The translations under genes were made by a program, and so were the position numbers. Shown one piece after another: positions 1 through 14,666 of a stretch of 64,000 bases of DNA; the stretch's first letter is position 1, and each line of letters begins with the position of its first letter. The stretch spans positions 1 through 64,000 of the forward strand of contig CAZJQD010000019.1 of the NCBI GenBank assembly GCA_964548165.1, given 5' to 3'. The notes beneath the pieces were generated by a model that saw nothing but the letters and a program-made list of their open reading frames with translations, was not told the origin of the DNA and made no database searches. The DNA comes from CAZJQD01 sp964548165 [NCBI: uncultured bacterium] (GTDB lineage: Bacteria; UBA8481).

Positions 1-1
1 C

Positions 2-1693
<1,692 letters not shown>

Positions 1694-1703
1694 GAGGCCG
1701 GCC

Positions 1704-3128
1704 ATGGGAGATCCCAGGGGATTCATGACGAGAAGCAGGAAGACCGCCTCCAAGCTTTCCGTCGCCGAGCGCGTCAAGAACTGGAACGAATTCGAGATCC
1801 CGCTTCCCGAGGACGAGCTCAAGACGCAGGGCTCGCGCTGCATGGACTGCGGCGTCCCGTTCTGCCACTCCGGCTGCCCGCTCGGGAACCTCATCCCCGA
1901 GTGGAACGACCTCGTGTACCGCGGGAGGTGGAAGGACGCCATCCAGTCGCTGCACAGCACGAACAACTTCCCCGAGTTCACGGGCCGCGTCTGCCCCGCC
2001 CCCTGCGAGACCTCGTGCGTCCTCGGGATCAACGAGCCCGCGGTTGCCATCAAGCAGATCGAGGTCTCGATCATCGACCGCGCCTTCCAGGAGGGCTGGA
2101 TCGTCGCCGAGCCGCCGCCGGTGCGAACGGGCAAGCACGTCGCCGTCATCGGCTCCGGCCCCGCCGGACTGGCCGCCGCGGCTGAGCTCAACAAGGCCGG
2201 GCACACGGTGACGGTCTTCGAGCGCGCCGACCGGATCGGCGGACTCCTCGCCTACGGCATTCCCGACTTCAAGCTGGAAAAGTCCGTCGTCCAGCGCCTC
2301 GTCGACCTCCTGGCCGCCGATGGCGTCCATTTCCGCACCAACGCCAACGTGGGCGTCAACGTCACCATCGACGAGATCCGCGCCAACCACCACGCCATCT
2401 GCCTCGCCGGCGGCGCCACCAAGGCTCGCGACCTCGCGATCCCCGGACGCGAGCTCTCCGGCATCGTCCAGGCCATGCGCTTCCTCCCCCAGCAGAACCG
2501 CCGCGTCGCCGGCCTGCCGGTCCCGGACGCGGAGTCGGTGCTGGCGACGGGAAAGAACGTGGTCGTCATCGGCGGCGGCGATACCGGCTCGGACTGCGTC
2601 GGAACCTCGATCCGCCAGGGCGCCAGGTCGGTCACCCAGATCGAGATCATGCCCAAGCCCCCGAAAAGGCGCACCGCCGACTTCCCCTGGCCCAATTGGC
2701 CCATGATCCTCCGCACGTCGACGTCCCACGAGGAAGGCTGCAACCGCGACTGGGCGATCAACACGAAGGCCTTCGAGGGAGAAGGCGGCGCCGTCAAGAG
2801 GTTGCGTTGCGTCCGCACCGAGTGGAAGAAGGACGCCGACGGCCGGCACAAGATGAACGAGGTTTCGGGCAGCGAGTTCACGATCGAGACCGATCTCGTC
2901 CTCCTGGCGATGGGCTTCACCGGCCCCGAGCCCGACGGCATGCTCAAGCAGCTCGGTGTCGCCCTCGATAATCGCGGCAATGTCGCCACCGACGCCGGCA
3001 TGGCCACAACCGTCCCGGGCGTCTTCGCCTGCGGCGATATGCGGCGCGGCCAGTCGCTCGTCGTCTGGGCCATCGCCGAGGGCCGCCGCTGCGCGGCCGA
3101 GATCAACAAGCACCTCGCCGCCGACTGA
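1704..3128 (+). CDS. gltD: Glutamate synthase small subunit
   Basis: 474 residues, the usual length of the beta subunit. It passes electrons from NADPH through FAD and Fe-S clusters to GltB. The N-terminal cysteines that bind the 4Fe-4S clusters are present (CMDCGVPFCHSGCPLGN, then CPAPCETSC). The FAD dinucleotide fold is GSGPAGLAAAAELNKAGHTV near residue 150, and the second nucleotide fold is GGGDTGSDC near 290. The start at 1704 is chosen because TAGGAGG at the gltB stop gives a Shine-Dalgarno 6-7 nt upstream; an in-frame upstream start would overlap gltB. The end of the Fe-S oxidoreductase (GVFACGDMRRGQSLVVWAI) is intact. Confidence 0.97.
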   Translation: MGDPRGFMTRSRKTASKLSVAERVKNWNEFEIPLPEDELKTQGSRCMDCGVPFCHSGCPLGNLIPEWNDLVYRGRWKDAIQSLHSTNNFPEFTGRVCPAPCETSCVLGINEPAVAIKQIEVSIIDRAFQEGWIVAEPPPVRTGKHVAVIGSGPAGLAAAAELNKAGHTVTVFERADRIGGLLAYGIPDFKLEKSVVQRLVDLLAADGVHFRTNANVGVNVTIDEIRANHHAICLAGGATKARDLAIPGRELSGIVQAMRFLPQQNRRVAGLPVPDAESVLATGKNVVVIGGGDTGSDCVGTSIRQGARSVTQIEIMPKPPKRRTADFPWPNWPMILRTSTSHEEGCNRDWAINTKAFEGEGGAVKRLRCVRTEWKKDADGRHKMNEVSGSEFTIETDLVLLAMGFTGPEPDGMLKQLGVALDNRGNVATDAGMATTVPGVFACGDMRRGQSLVVWAIAEGRRCAAEINKHLAAD

Positions 3129-3215
3129 ACCTCTCCGCCCTGCCCCTGGTATCCACAGCCGCGACGGCCCCGGGCATTTTTGAGCTGTAATCGCACATTA
3201 TTGACCTTAATGAAC

Positions 3216-3244
3216 TTGAGCGCGTGCGCGGGTCGGGCTAGATT
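3216..3244 (+). promoter_or_regulatory. Probable sigma-70 promoter of gdhA
   Basis: TTGAGC (3216-3221), a 17 bp spacer and TAGATT (3239-3244) lie 60 nt ahead of gdhA. The leader then contains a very GC-rich hairpin at about 3255-3276, followed by the Shine-Dalgarno GAGGTGA. The hairpin could affect translation but no regulator can be named. Confidence 0.5.
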
Positions 3245-3295
3245 GAATTCCCGGCCCGGCGCGCGTCGCGCGCGGGTCAAATCGATGCGAGGTGA

Positions 3296-7323
<4,028 letters not shown>

Positions 7324-7372
7324 CATCACCCACGGTTCAGCCGGCCCCCTGTCGCTCGCAAGCAATTCACTC

Positions 7373-7401
7373 TTGTAAGCGCTTACCCTGCCTCTTATAT
7401 T
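7373..7401 (+). promoter_or_regulatory. Probable promoter of the glucoamylase gene, giving a leaderless transcript
   Basis: TTGTAA (7373-7378), exactly 17 bp, then TATATT (7396-7401, 5 of 6 to consensus). The ATG follows after 6 nt, where transcription should begin, and there is no Shine-Dalgarno. The palindromic operator at 7375-7386 covers the -35 side of this promoter. Confidence 0.6.
7375..7386. promoter_or_regulatory. LacI/GalR-family-type operator
   Basis: The perfect 12 bp palindrome GTAAGCGCTTAC has the central CG and flanking half-sites typical of LacI-family operators that control sugar genes. It overlaps the -35 hexamer and spacer of the glucoamylase promoter, so a bound repressor would block RNA polymerase. 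No LacI-family regulator gene is in the window. Confidence 0.65.
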
Positions 7402-7407
7402 CCGTAC

Positions 7408-9717
7408 ATGAGCCCTACCCGCCCCGCGTCACGCGCTCGCCTTTCCACGCTCCTCGCCCTCATCGTGCTCCTGGTCGGTTGTGGGAGCTCCAACCTGCCC
7501 GCCCAGGACCTTGCGCCCTGGTTCGTGGCCGCGAGTTCATCCACGAGCGAGAGCCGGTACTTGACCGGGGAGTTCGCGTTCGACGGCGACCTCAAGTCGC
7601 GCTGGGCATCCGCCTTCCAGGATAACCAGGTGCTGATCGGCACGCTCGCCGTGCCCGCCGCGATCGACCGGATCGAGCTCACCTGGGAGTCTGCCTGCGC
7701 CACCGACTACGACGTCGCTCTCTCCGAGGACGGGACCACCTGGACGACCGTGGCCGCCCGGCGCGGCGCTCCCGGCGGCCTCGATACGATCACCCTGCCC
7801 AATCCCATCCTGGCCCGGCATGTCCGCGTCCACGCCATCAAGCGCAAGACCGAGTGGGGCAACTCGATCTTCGAGGTGCGCCTGCACGGAGCCCCGACCG
7901 GCCCGGCGCCGGCTCGCTCGCTCGCGGGTTTCGAGGCGCCGCCGACCGAGTGGGACAAGCGTTGCCGCGAGATTCGCGACCGCCTGATGGCCCAGGCCGC
8001 GGCTGACCCGAAGACGTCCGCCGGGATGACCGACGACCAGTTCCTCGAGCTTGTCTCGCGCCGCGCTTTCGATTTCTTCTGGTACGAGACCAACCCCGAG
8101 AACGGGCTCACGATCGACCAGACTGAAAACTTCCGGTCCAGCGAGCGCCACCGCACGGCCTCCATCGCCAGCGTCGGGTACGCCCTCTCCGCCTACGTCA
8201 TCGGCGCCAACCGCGGCTGGGTCACGCGCGACGAGGCCCGCGAGCGCATCCTCGTGACGCTGAAGTTCCTCGCCGGCGGTGGCACTCCGCATAATCGCGG
8301 CTTCTTCTACCACTTCCTCGACCTCTTCACCGGCAAGCCCGACGAGGGCACCGAGCTCTCGTCCATCGACTCCGCGCTCTTCCTCTCGGGCCTCATCACC
8401 GCCGTCGAGGAATTCCGATCGGATTCCGAGATCGCCACGATCGGCGACGAGCTCATCGAGCGCGTCGACTGGAAGTGGATGCTCAACGGTCACCCCCACT
8501 TCCCCGCACACGGCGTCGGCGCCAACGGCCAGTTCCTGAACTCGCGCTGGGGCTCCACGACCGAGGGCATGCTCTGCTACATCCTCGGCATCGGCGCTCC
8601 CACCCACGCCATGCCCGCCGAGGCCTGGAAGGCCTACGACCGGCATTCGGAGGAGTACAAGGGCTACCGCCTCGTCGTCGAGTACGGCGGGCAGTCGATC
8701 TTCCGGTTCCAATATCCCTGTCTCTGGTACGACTTCCGAAACCGCCACGACGGCGTGATGGACTACTTCGAGAATGGCATCGAGGCCACCCTGGCGATGC
8801 GCCAATACTGCCTTGATCTCTCGCCCTCCTTCCCCCGCTCCTACGGGCCCAGCCTCTGGGGACTCGGAGCCGCCAACGGTCCCCAGGACATCTACCGCAT
8901 CTACGGCTTCCCTCCGGGCCGCCCCGAATATGCCGCGGACGGCACCGTGGTCGTCTACGCGATCGCCGGCTCCCTGCCCTTCGTCCCCGAGCTTGCCATC
9001 CCGGCGCTCCGTTACCTCTACGACCACCACCACGAGTCCTGGGGCAAGTACGGCTTCACGGATGCCGTCAACCCGCAGCTCGGGATCGTCACCGAGCGCG
9101 TCATCGGGCTTGACCAGGGCACCATGCTCATCGCCATCGAGAACTACCGCTCCGGGCTCGTCTGGGATCGCTTCATGCGTTCCCGTGTCGCCAAGAAGTT
9201 CTCAGCCGCCGTGGGTTGGACCATGAAACCCGATCCGAACGCGCCGCATGCCCCCGTCAACCTGGCCGGGAGCTGGCAGTTGGCCACCAGTGACGCGGTC
9301 CAGAACGTGACCGCCGAGGGCTCCATCCCCGGCGCTCGAACCGTCATCGCGCCCGATCGATGGGATAACCAGGACACGGCGCTCGGCACCTGGGACGGGG
9401 TGGCCACGTACGCGCGCGCCTTCACCGTCGAGGACACCCGGCTCGCGGCCTGGCGAGGTGCCCCCCTCGTCTTCCATGCTGGCGGTATCGACGACATCGA
9501 CGAGGTCTTCGTCAATGGACAATCCATCGGCTCGACCACGGCCAGCGACGCCTGGAACAAGGAGCGCGTGTATGCGGTTCCGTCGGGCTTGCTCAAGCCG
9601 GGCCGCAATATCATCACCGTCCGCGTAAAGGATTCGGGTGGTTACGGCGGCCTCTGGCGGCGCCCCCTGAGGATCGGACCTCATATCCCCGCGGAGTTTC
9701 AGCCCATCCGGCGCTAA
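7408..9717 (+). CDS. Glucoamylase-family lipoprotein with F5/8-type and beta-galactosidase-like domains
   Basis: 769 residues. A lipoprotein signal (RLSTLLALIVLLVGC) puts it at the cell envelope. Residues about 40-160 look like an F5/8 type C (discoidin-like) carbohydrate-binding domain (LKSRWASAFQDNQ). Residues about 210-600 match the glycoamylase-like catalytic family (PF10091): RRAFDFFWYETNPENGL, SIASVGYALSAYVIGANRGW, STTEGMLCYILGIGAPTHAM. The last 130 residues resemble the jelly-roll sugar-binding domain of glycosyl hydrolase family 2 enzymes (DIDEVFVNGQSIGST). It probably acts on a beta- or alpha-glucan outside the inner membrane; the precise bond is not predictable. An operator and a leaderless promoter precede it. 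Confidence 0.88.
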   Translation: MSPTRPASRARLSTLLALIVLLVGCGSSNLPAQDLAPWFVAASSSTSESRYLTGEFAFDGDLKSRWASAFQDNQVLIGTLAVPAAIDRIELTWESACATDYDVALSEDGTTWTTVAARRGAPGGLDTITLPNPILARHVRVHAIKRKTEWGNSIFEVRLHGAPTGPAPARSLAGFEAPPTEWDKRCREIRDRLMAQAAADPKTSAGMTDDQFLELVSRRAFDFFWYETNPENGLTIDQTENFRSSERHRTASIASVGYALSAYVIGANRGWVTRDEARERILVTLKFLAGGGTPHNRGFFYHFLDLFTGKPDEGTELSSIDSALFLSGLITAVEEFRSDSEIATIGDELIERVDWKWMLNGHPHFPAHGVGANGQFLNSRWGSTTEGMLCYILGIGAPTHAMPAEAWKAYDRHSEEYKGYRLVVEYGGQSIFRFQYPCLWYDFRNRHDGVMDYFENGIEATLAMRQYCLDLSPSFPRSYGPSLWGLGAANGPQDIYRIYGFPPGRPEYAADGTVVVYAIAGSLPFVPELAIPALRYLYDHHHESWGKYGFTDAVNPQLGIVTERVIGLDQGTMLIAIENYRSGLVWDRFMRSRVAKKFSAAVGWTMKPDPNAPHAPVNLAGSWQLATSDAVQNVTAEGSIPGARTVIAPDRWDNQDTALGTWDGVATYARAFTVEDTRLAAWRGAPLVFHAGGIDDIDEVFVNGQSIGSTTASDAWNKERVYAVPSGLLKPGRNIITVRVKDSGGYGGLWRRPLRIGPHIPAEFQPIRR

Positions 9718-9923
9718 TGCGAACCGGGAACATACCCATCGCTTCACATCATGGAGTCATGCTCGCCAAGGCGGAAATCCAGCACGCCGTAGGCGCCTGA
9801 ACCAGGAATTTTTCGCTTTCGCGGGAAGGACGATTGGCATGGTTCCGGTGCGAATGAGATAGCGATGCAAAATCGCTGAAACCGGCTCGACGGGTTGCTT
9901 TTACGGATGTCGCGGTGCTATTA

Positions 9924-10352
9924 ATGATCATGGATTTGGCCACCGGATCGAAGGGCGACGGCCCTTCCATGATGTCCGCCTGTCCCGTCGATGGGCAGGG
10001 TGAGCCCTTGGAGGCCGAACGCCTCGGAGTCATCATCCGTCTCGATCGATCCCCGGATGGGAATCCGGACCGCGATCTCATCCACATAGCCGACGGCCAA
10101 GGAGGGCTTCTCATCTTACCCGTTTCTGGCGTCTGCCCCTGCCTCGATGCTCTCTTGAATATCGTCGGCCACCGCGTCAGCGAGCTCCCTGACTCCGTCC
10201 GGACCGTCTACGGCTATTGCCGCGACAACCAATACAAGCTCTGCCCCCGCTTCCCCGCCCTCTGTACGCGCCCCGCCTACCTCGAGCACTTGCGCCAACA
10301 CCTCGAGAAGAACCCCACCATCCGCGATCTCCTGACCGACCTTCCCCTCTAG
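9924..10352 (+). CDS. Hypothetical protein
   Basis: 142 residues if it begins at the ATG at 9924; ATGs at 9969 and 9972 are equally possible because none has a clear Shine-Dalgarno. No family is recognised. The C-terminal half (VRTVYGYCRDNQYKLCPRF, then LRQHLEKNPTIRDLLTDLPL) has G/C at most third codon positions and a plausible helical pattern, which favours real coding. Four or five cysteines occur (CPC, YC, LC, LC), so a small metal site is conceivable but unproven. It stands alone between the glucoamylase and the purine hydroxylase operon. Confidence 0.5.
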   Translation: MIMDLATGSKGDGPSMMSACPVDGQGEPLEAERLGVIIRLDRSPDGNPDRDLIHIADGQGGLLILPVSGVCPCLDALLNIVGHRVSELPDSVRTVYGYCRDNQYKLCPRFPALCTRPAYLEHLRQHLEKNPTIRDLLTDLPL

Positions 10353-10460
10353 GACACTCCTCCTCTCCCCCCTGCTGTGCCCCTGTCTTCATCCATCCAC
10401 TTTCCTCTTTGTTCCTTCATCCTTCCATCTTCCTCCTTCCATCTTCTCCCTTCCTCCCCT
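10353..10460. other. Polypyrimidine tract upstream of the hydroxylase operon
   Basis: About 108 nt on the + strand are almost wholly C and T, with CTTCCATCTTC occurring twice. No gene is seen here. The rest of the gap (10461-10528) leads to the Shine-Dalgarno AGGAGGT of the FAD subunit. Confidence 0.6.
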
Positions 10461-10528
10461 AGATTTATCAGCCGTAGCGACGGTGTCGTAAAGCTTATCG
10501 CGCCGGCTCATGTTCCAGGAGGTCCTGC

Positions 10529-11365
10529 ATGCTACCCAATGTCCGGAACTACTACCGTCCCCGTGAGGTATCCGAGGCCGTCAAGCTCCTCGCCGCGTCG
10601 GACGCCCGCAATATCGTCCTGGGCGGTGGCACCAGCCTCGCGCTCTCCGCGGTTCCGGGCGTGGATGGGCTCGTCGACCTTCGCGACGTCGGTCTCAACC
10701 ACCTCCGCGTCGAGAAGAACATCGTCGTCCTTGGCGCGAGGACCCGCCCGAACGATCTCATCCGCTTTGACGGCCTCCAGCTCGTGGCCGACGGCATCGT
10801 CGCCCAGGCCGCCGGCAACTACCTCGCGGAGGTCCAGCGCAACCGCGCCTCGCTCGGCGGCATCCTCATCACCTCCGCCGCCTGGGCCGACATCGCCACC
10901 GCGCTCCTCGCAACCGGCGGCGAGATCGTCGTCGCCACGCAGGAAGGCGACCAGACCCACACGGTCGACGCCTTCTTCAAGATTGGCCCCGGCAAGGTCG
11001 CCGGCCGCGCCGTCATCCGGGAGCTTCGTCTCCCGTCCGGAGGGCTCGGCGGCTACCAGAGAATCGCCAAGACCGAGACCGACGCCTCGATCGTCAGCGT
11101 CGCGGCCCGGATCGATATGGCGGGCGGCAAGGTCGCGACCGCGCGCGTCGCCGTCGGCGGCGTCGGCGCCGTGCCCGTCCGCCTCGACGCCGTAGAACAG
11201 CATCTCGTCGGCTCCCCGCTCACCGCGGCGGCCGCCGAGGCGGCATCCGCGAAGGTCGCGGTCGACCCGATCTCGGACTTCCGGGCGTCGGACGAGTATC
11301 GCCGGGATCTCACGCGCGTCCTCACCAGGCGCGTTCTGGAGGGGATTGCCGGGAAACAGGCCTGA
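10529..11365 (+). CDS. FAD-binding subunit of a xanthine dehydrogenase-family molybdenum hydroxylase
   Basis: 278 residues, typical of the medium (CoxM/XdhB) subunit. It carries electrons from the Fe-S subunit to FAD. The N-terminal PCMH FAD fold is seen in LGGGTSLALS near residue 30 and the second flavin motif in QRNRASLGGILI near 105. The C-terminal CO_dh_flav domain includes GYQRIAKTETDASIVSVAAR. AGGAGGT lies 5 nt before the ATG. It is the first gene of an operon with the 2Fe-2S and molybdopterin subunits; the 8-oxoguanine deaminase downstream suggests a purine substrate, but the family also oxidises aldehydes and CO. Confidence 0.92.
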   Translation: MLPNVRNYYRPREVSEAVKLLAASDARNIVLGGGTSLALSAVPGVDGLVDLRDVGLNHLRVEKNIVVLGARTRPNDLIRFDGLQLVADGIVAQAAGNYLAEVQRNRASLGGILITSAAWADIATALLATGGEIVVATQEGDQTHTVDAFFKIGPGKVAGRAVIRELRLPSGGLGGYQRIAKTETDASIVSVAARIDMAGGKVATARVAVGGVGAVPVRLDAVEQHLVGSPLTAAAAEAASAKVAVDPISDFRASDEYRRDLTRVLTRRVLEGIAGKQA

Positions 11366-11371
11366 GCCTCG

Positions 11372-11680
11372 GTGAAGGTCCTCTTCACCTTCAACGGCGA
11401 AGCTGCCGCGTGGGAGGCCCATCCCGGGGAGACGCTCTTCGAGGTTCTCAAGCGCGAAGGGCATTACATGACCAAGCGTGGATGCAGCACCGGCGACTGC
11501 GGTGTCTGCATCGTCACGATTGATGGAGAGAATGTCCACTCCTGCCAGGTCTTCGCGGGCAGCGTGGAAGGGCAGTCCGTCTGCAGCCTGGACGGCATAG
11601 TGTATCGGGATCGCAAGACGGGCGACGTGGTCGTGAAACCGGCCCCCGCCCGCTCAAATCCGCCTTCCGCCGGCGTCTGA
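11372..11680 (+). CDS. Truncated 2Fe-2S ferredoxin-domain paralogue
   Basis: 102 residues from a GTG start 6 nt after the FAD subunit. It aligns with the first 75 residues of the next gene (shared KRGC-TGDCG, SCQVF/ACQVF and EGQS blocks), so it arose by tandem duplication. The plant-ferredoxin cysteine set is complete: C-x4-C-x2-C in CSTGDCGVC plus a fourth in VHSC. The second, helical 2Fe-2S domain of normal hydroxylase small subunits is missing and replaced by a short tail (YRDRKTGDVVVKPAPARS). It probably folds as a lone 2Fe-2S ferredoxin serving the complex. The intact frame and cysteines argue against a pseudogene. Confidence 0.85.
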   Translation: MKVLFTFNGEAAAWEAHPGETLFEVLKREGHYMTKRGCSTGDCGVCIVTIDGENVHSCQVFAGSVEGQSVCSLDGIVYRDRKTGDVVVKPAPARSNPPSAGV

Positions 11681-11714
11681 CCACGCCGCGGATCGTGTGA
11701 AGAGGCAGGGAGAG

Positions 11715-12224
11715 ATGATGAAAGTATCACTGACGTTCAACGGGAAACCGACGACCTGGGAAGTGCCCGCGGGCGAGGTGCTGATCGAGACGCTCCGGCG
11801 GCTCGGGTGGTACGGCACCAAGCGCGGGTGCAACACCGGCGATTGCGGCACCTGTACGGTCCGCATCGACGGCGACGCCGTCAACGCCTGCCAGGTCTTC
11901 ACCGCCTCCCTGGAGGGCCAGTCTCTCCAGACGATCGAGGGCCTCTCCTCGCGTACCGAGGAAGGCGGCCTCCATCTCCACCCCGTCCAGGAACACTTCG
12001 TCAACGCGGCCGCCGTCCAGTGCGGCTTCTGCATCCCCGGCATGATCATGTCCGCTGTCGCTCTCCTCGAGACCAACCCGTCGCCGTCCCGGGACGAGGT
12101 CTGCCGCGCCCTCGACGGCAACCTCTGCCGCTGCACCGGCTACGTGAAGATATTCGACGCGGTCGACGCCGCCGCGAAAGCGGTCGCCTCCTCGGCGACC
12201 GCCCGGAAGGAGGTGGCCCGATGA
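11715..12224 (+). CDS. 2Fe-2S subunit of a xanthine dehydrogenase-family hydroxylase
   Basis: 169 residues with both clusters: the plant-type set CNTGDCGTC plus C in NACQVF, and the hydroxylase-specific pair CGFC and CRC in DGNLCRCTGY. It relays electrons from the molybdenum centre to FAD. The start at 11715 (or the next ATG, 11718) has AGGCAGGGAG just upstream; an upstream GTG at 11697 is less likely. Its stop overlaps the next start as ATGA, so the small and large subunits are translationally coupled. Confidence 0.95.
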   Translation: MMKVSLTFNGKPTTWEVPAGEVLIETLRRLGWYGTKRGCNTGDCGTCTVRIDGDAVNACQVFTASLEGQSLQTIEGLSSRTEEGGLHLHPVQEHFVNAAAVQCGFCIPGMIMSAVALLETNPSPSRDEVCRALDGNLCRCTGYVKIFDAVDAAAKAVASSATARKEVAR

Positions 12225-14659
12225 GCCACTCGACGTTCCGCCCCGAGTTCCCGCCCGAGAAGGCCGAGCCGATCACGCTCGACCCGAAGACCTTCAAGCA
12301 GGTCAATCACAGCGTCGCCAAGGTCGACGGCCCCGGCCTTGCCGCCGGTCGCCCCGCCTACGTCGACGACTTCACCCTCCCCCACATGCTCTTCGCCAAG
12401 ATCCTCGCCTCGCCCCACGCCCACGCCCGCATCAAGGCCATCGACGTCACCGCGGCGGAGTCAATCCCCGGCGTCGTCTGCATCCTCGTGCCGCCGTCTC
12501 CGGTCACCATCACGGCCGGCAAGGAAGGCTCCGTCACCCACCGCGTCCCGCGCGTCACCCACACGACCGCGGGCCAGGGATACCCCGAGCCCTCCCCCTA
12601 CGACTCTGTCCTCCTCGACTGCAAGGTTCGTTTCGTCGGCGACAAGGTCGCCGTCATCGCGGCCGAGGACGAGCGAACAGCGAGCGAAGCGGCGCGCAAG
12701 ATCAAGGTCGAGTACGAAGTGCTCGAACCCGTCTTCGACGCCGAGGCCACCATGGAGCCCGGGGCCCCGGTCATCCACGACCAGGCCGACTTCAGCGGCG
12801 TCATCGGTTCCGACGTCACGAAGAACATCGCCTGCGAGCTCCTGGCCGAACTGCCGGACGCCAAGACCGTCGAGGCCGCCTTCAAGGAGTGCGACGTCGT
12901 CGTCGAGGGCCGATTCGACCTCGGCTACGCCCAGCACTGCGCCATCGAGCCCCACTCGTCGATCTCGTACCTCGACGAGAACCACCGTCTCGTCGTCCGC
13001 ACGACCACCCAGGTGCCGTGGCACGCCCGCCGCATCACAGCCCGCGTCCTGCAGATCCCCGAGCGTCAGGTCCGGATCATCAAGCCCCGGATCGGCGGCG
13101 GTTTCGGATCGAAGCAGGAGGTCATCCTCGAGTACATCGTCGGCGCGGTGACGCTCCGCACCGGCCGCCCCTGCCGCTTCGTCATGACGCGCAGCGAGGT
13201 TTTCGTCTTCTCCCGGACGCGCCACCCCTTCATCGTGAAGTACCGCATCGGCGCAAAGAAGGACGGCATGATCCACGCCATCGACATGGACGCCATCCAG
13301 AACACGGGCGCCTACGGCTCGCACGCCCTGACCGTCCTCTCCTGCGCCGGCTCCAAGTCCCTCCCGCTCTACAACAAGACCAAGGGTGTCCGCTTCCGCG
13401 GCCGCTCCGTCTACACCAACGGTCCCGTTGGTGGCGCCTACCGCGGCTATGGCGGAACCCAGGCGGCCTACGCCATCGAGGTCCTCGTCGACGAGATCGC
13501 CCGCAAGCTGGGCATGGACGCCTGCGAGATCCGGCTCAAGAACCACATCAAGGAGGGCGAGACGTCGCCCGTCTTCGCCGCGCTCGGCGAGGGCAAGGAA
13601 GGCACCGCCCAGACCCTCCGCTCCGTCAAGCTCGAGGCGTGCATCAAGGAAGGCATGAAGCGGATCGGCTGGGCCGAGAAGCGCGGCAAGAGAACGCGGA
13701 ACGGCTCCAAGGTCCGCGGCATCGGCATGTGCGCGCTCATGCAGGGCTCGGGAATTCCCGACATCGACATGGGCTCGGCCTTCATCAAGATGAACGAGGA
13801 CGGTTCGTTCAACCTCCTGGTCGGCGCCACCGACCTCGGCACCGGTTCCGACACCATCTTCTCGCAGATCGCCTCCGAGGTCCTGACGGTGCCGCACCAC
13901 AAGGTCATCGTCACCTCGTCCGACACCGACACGACACCCTTCGACGTCGGCGCCTACGCCAGCTCCACGACCTACATCACCGGCAACGCCGTCAAGCGCG
14001 CGGCCCAGAGGCTCCGCGACGAGATCATCGCCATCGCCGCGGAGATGCTGACGTCCGACCCGAAGGACCTCGAGGCCCGCGACGGCTTCGTCGTCTCTAA
14101 GGACGGCAAGCGCAAGGCCAGCTTCGAGCAGATTGCGCTCCGCTCGCTCTACGGCCAGAACCAGCGCCAGCCCATGGCGCACGGATCCAATTTCTCCTCG
14201 GAGTCTCCTCCCCCGTTCGCCGCGCACTTCGTCGAGATCGAGGTCGACACCGAGACCGGGTTCCTGGAGATCCTCAAGTACGTCGCCTGCTGCGACTGCG
14301 GCACGGCCATCCACCCGAAGCTGGCCGAGGGCCAGGTCGAGGGCGCCGTAGCCAACGGCATCTCGTACGCGCTCACCGAGCAATACATCTTCGACGAGAA
14401 GGGCCGCATGCTGAACAGCTCCTTCAGTGACTTCAAGATCTGCTCGACCCGCGATATCCCCCCGATCGAATCCTGGCTGGCTCCGTCCTACGAGCCCACC
14501 GGGCCGTTCGGCGCCAAGTCGGTCTCCGAGATCAACATCAACGGAGCCTGCCCGGCCATCGCCAACGCCCTCTACGACGCCTGTGGAATCACCCTCACGA
14601 GAATCCCCTTCACCCCCGAGGTCATCCTCAAGGCGCTGAAGGAACAGGCGAAGAAGTAA
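12221..14659 (+). CDS. Molybdopterin-binding catalytic subunit of a xanthine dehydrogenase-family hydroxylase
   Basis: 812 residues. It carries the molybdopterin-cytosine-dinucleotide-type active site that hydroxylates the substrate with water. The N-terminal a/b hammerhead domain covers about residues 25-160. Cofactor-binding motifs are RIGGGFGSKQE (about 290) and GPVGGAYRGYGGTQAAYAIE (about 403). The C-terminal Glu that activates substrate fits FGAKSVSE near residue 769. AGGAGGTGG precedes the ATG, which overlaps the 2Fe-2S stop. The substrate cannot be read from sequence; the 8-oxoguanine deaminase next door points to purine catabolism. Confidence 0.94.
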   Translation: MSHSTFRPEFPPEKAEPITLDPKTFKQVNHSVAKVDGPGLAAGRPAYVDDFTLPHMLFAKILASPHAHARIKAIDVTAAESIPGVVCILVPPSPVTITAGKEGSVTHRVPRVTHTTAGQGYPEPSPYDSVLLDCKVRFVGDKVAVIAAEDERTASEAARKIKVEYEVLEPVFDAEATMEPGAPVIHDQADFSGVIGSDVTKNIACELLAELPDAKTVEAAFKECDVVVEGRFDLGYAQHCAIEPHSSISYLDENHRLVVRTTTQVPWHARRITARVLQIPERQVRIIKPRIGGGFGSKQEVILEYIVGAVTLRTGRPCRFVMTRSEVFVFSRTRHPFIVKYRIGAKKDGMIHAIDMDAIQNTGAYGSHALTVLSCAGSKSLPLYNKTKGVRFRGRSVYTNGPVGGAYRGYGGTQAAYAIEVLVDEIARKLGMDACEIRLKNHIKEGETSPVFAALGEGKEGTAQTLRSVKLEACIKEGMKRIGWAEKRGKRTRNGSKVRGIGMCALMQGSGIPDIDMGSAFIKMNEDGSFNLLVGATDLGTGSDTIFSQIASEVLTVPHHKVIVTSSDTDTTPFDVGAYASSTTYITGNAVKRAAQRLRDEIIAIAAEMLTSDPKDLEARDGFVVSKDGKRKASFEQIALRSLYGQNQRQPMAHGSNFSSESPPPFAAHFVEIEVDTETGFLEILKYVACCDCGTAIHPKLAEGQVEGAVANGISYALTEQYIFDEKGRMLNSSFSDFKICSTRDIPPIESWLAPSYEPTGPFGAKSVSEININGACPAIANALYDACGITLTRIPFTPEVILKALKEQAKK

Positions 14660-14666
14660 GGCACTC

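Noticed and set aside
9749-10114. A 121-codon minus-strand frame opposite the hypothetical gene
   Set aside because: Ser/Arg/Pro-rich, no Shine-Dalgarno; the + frame has better third-position GC use.
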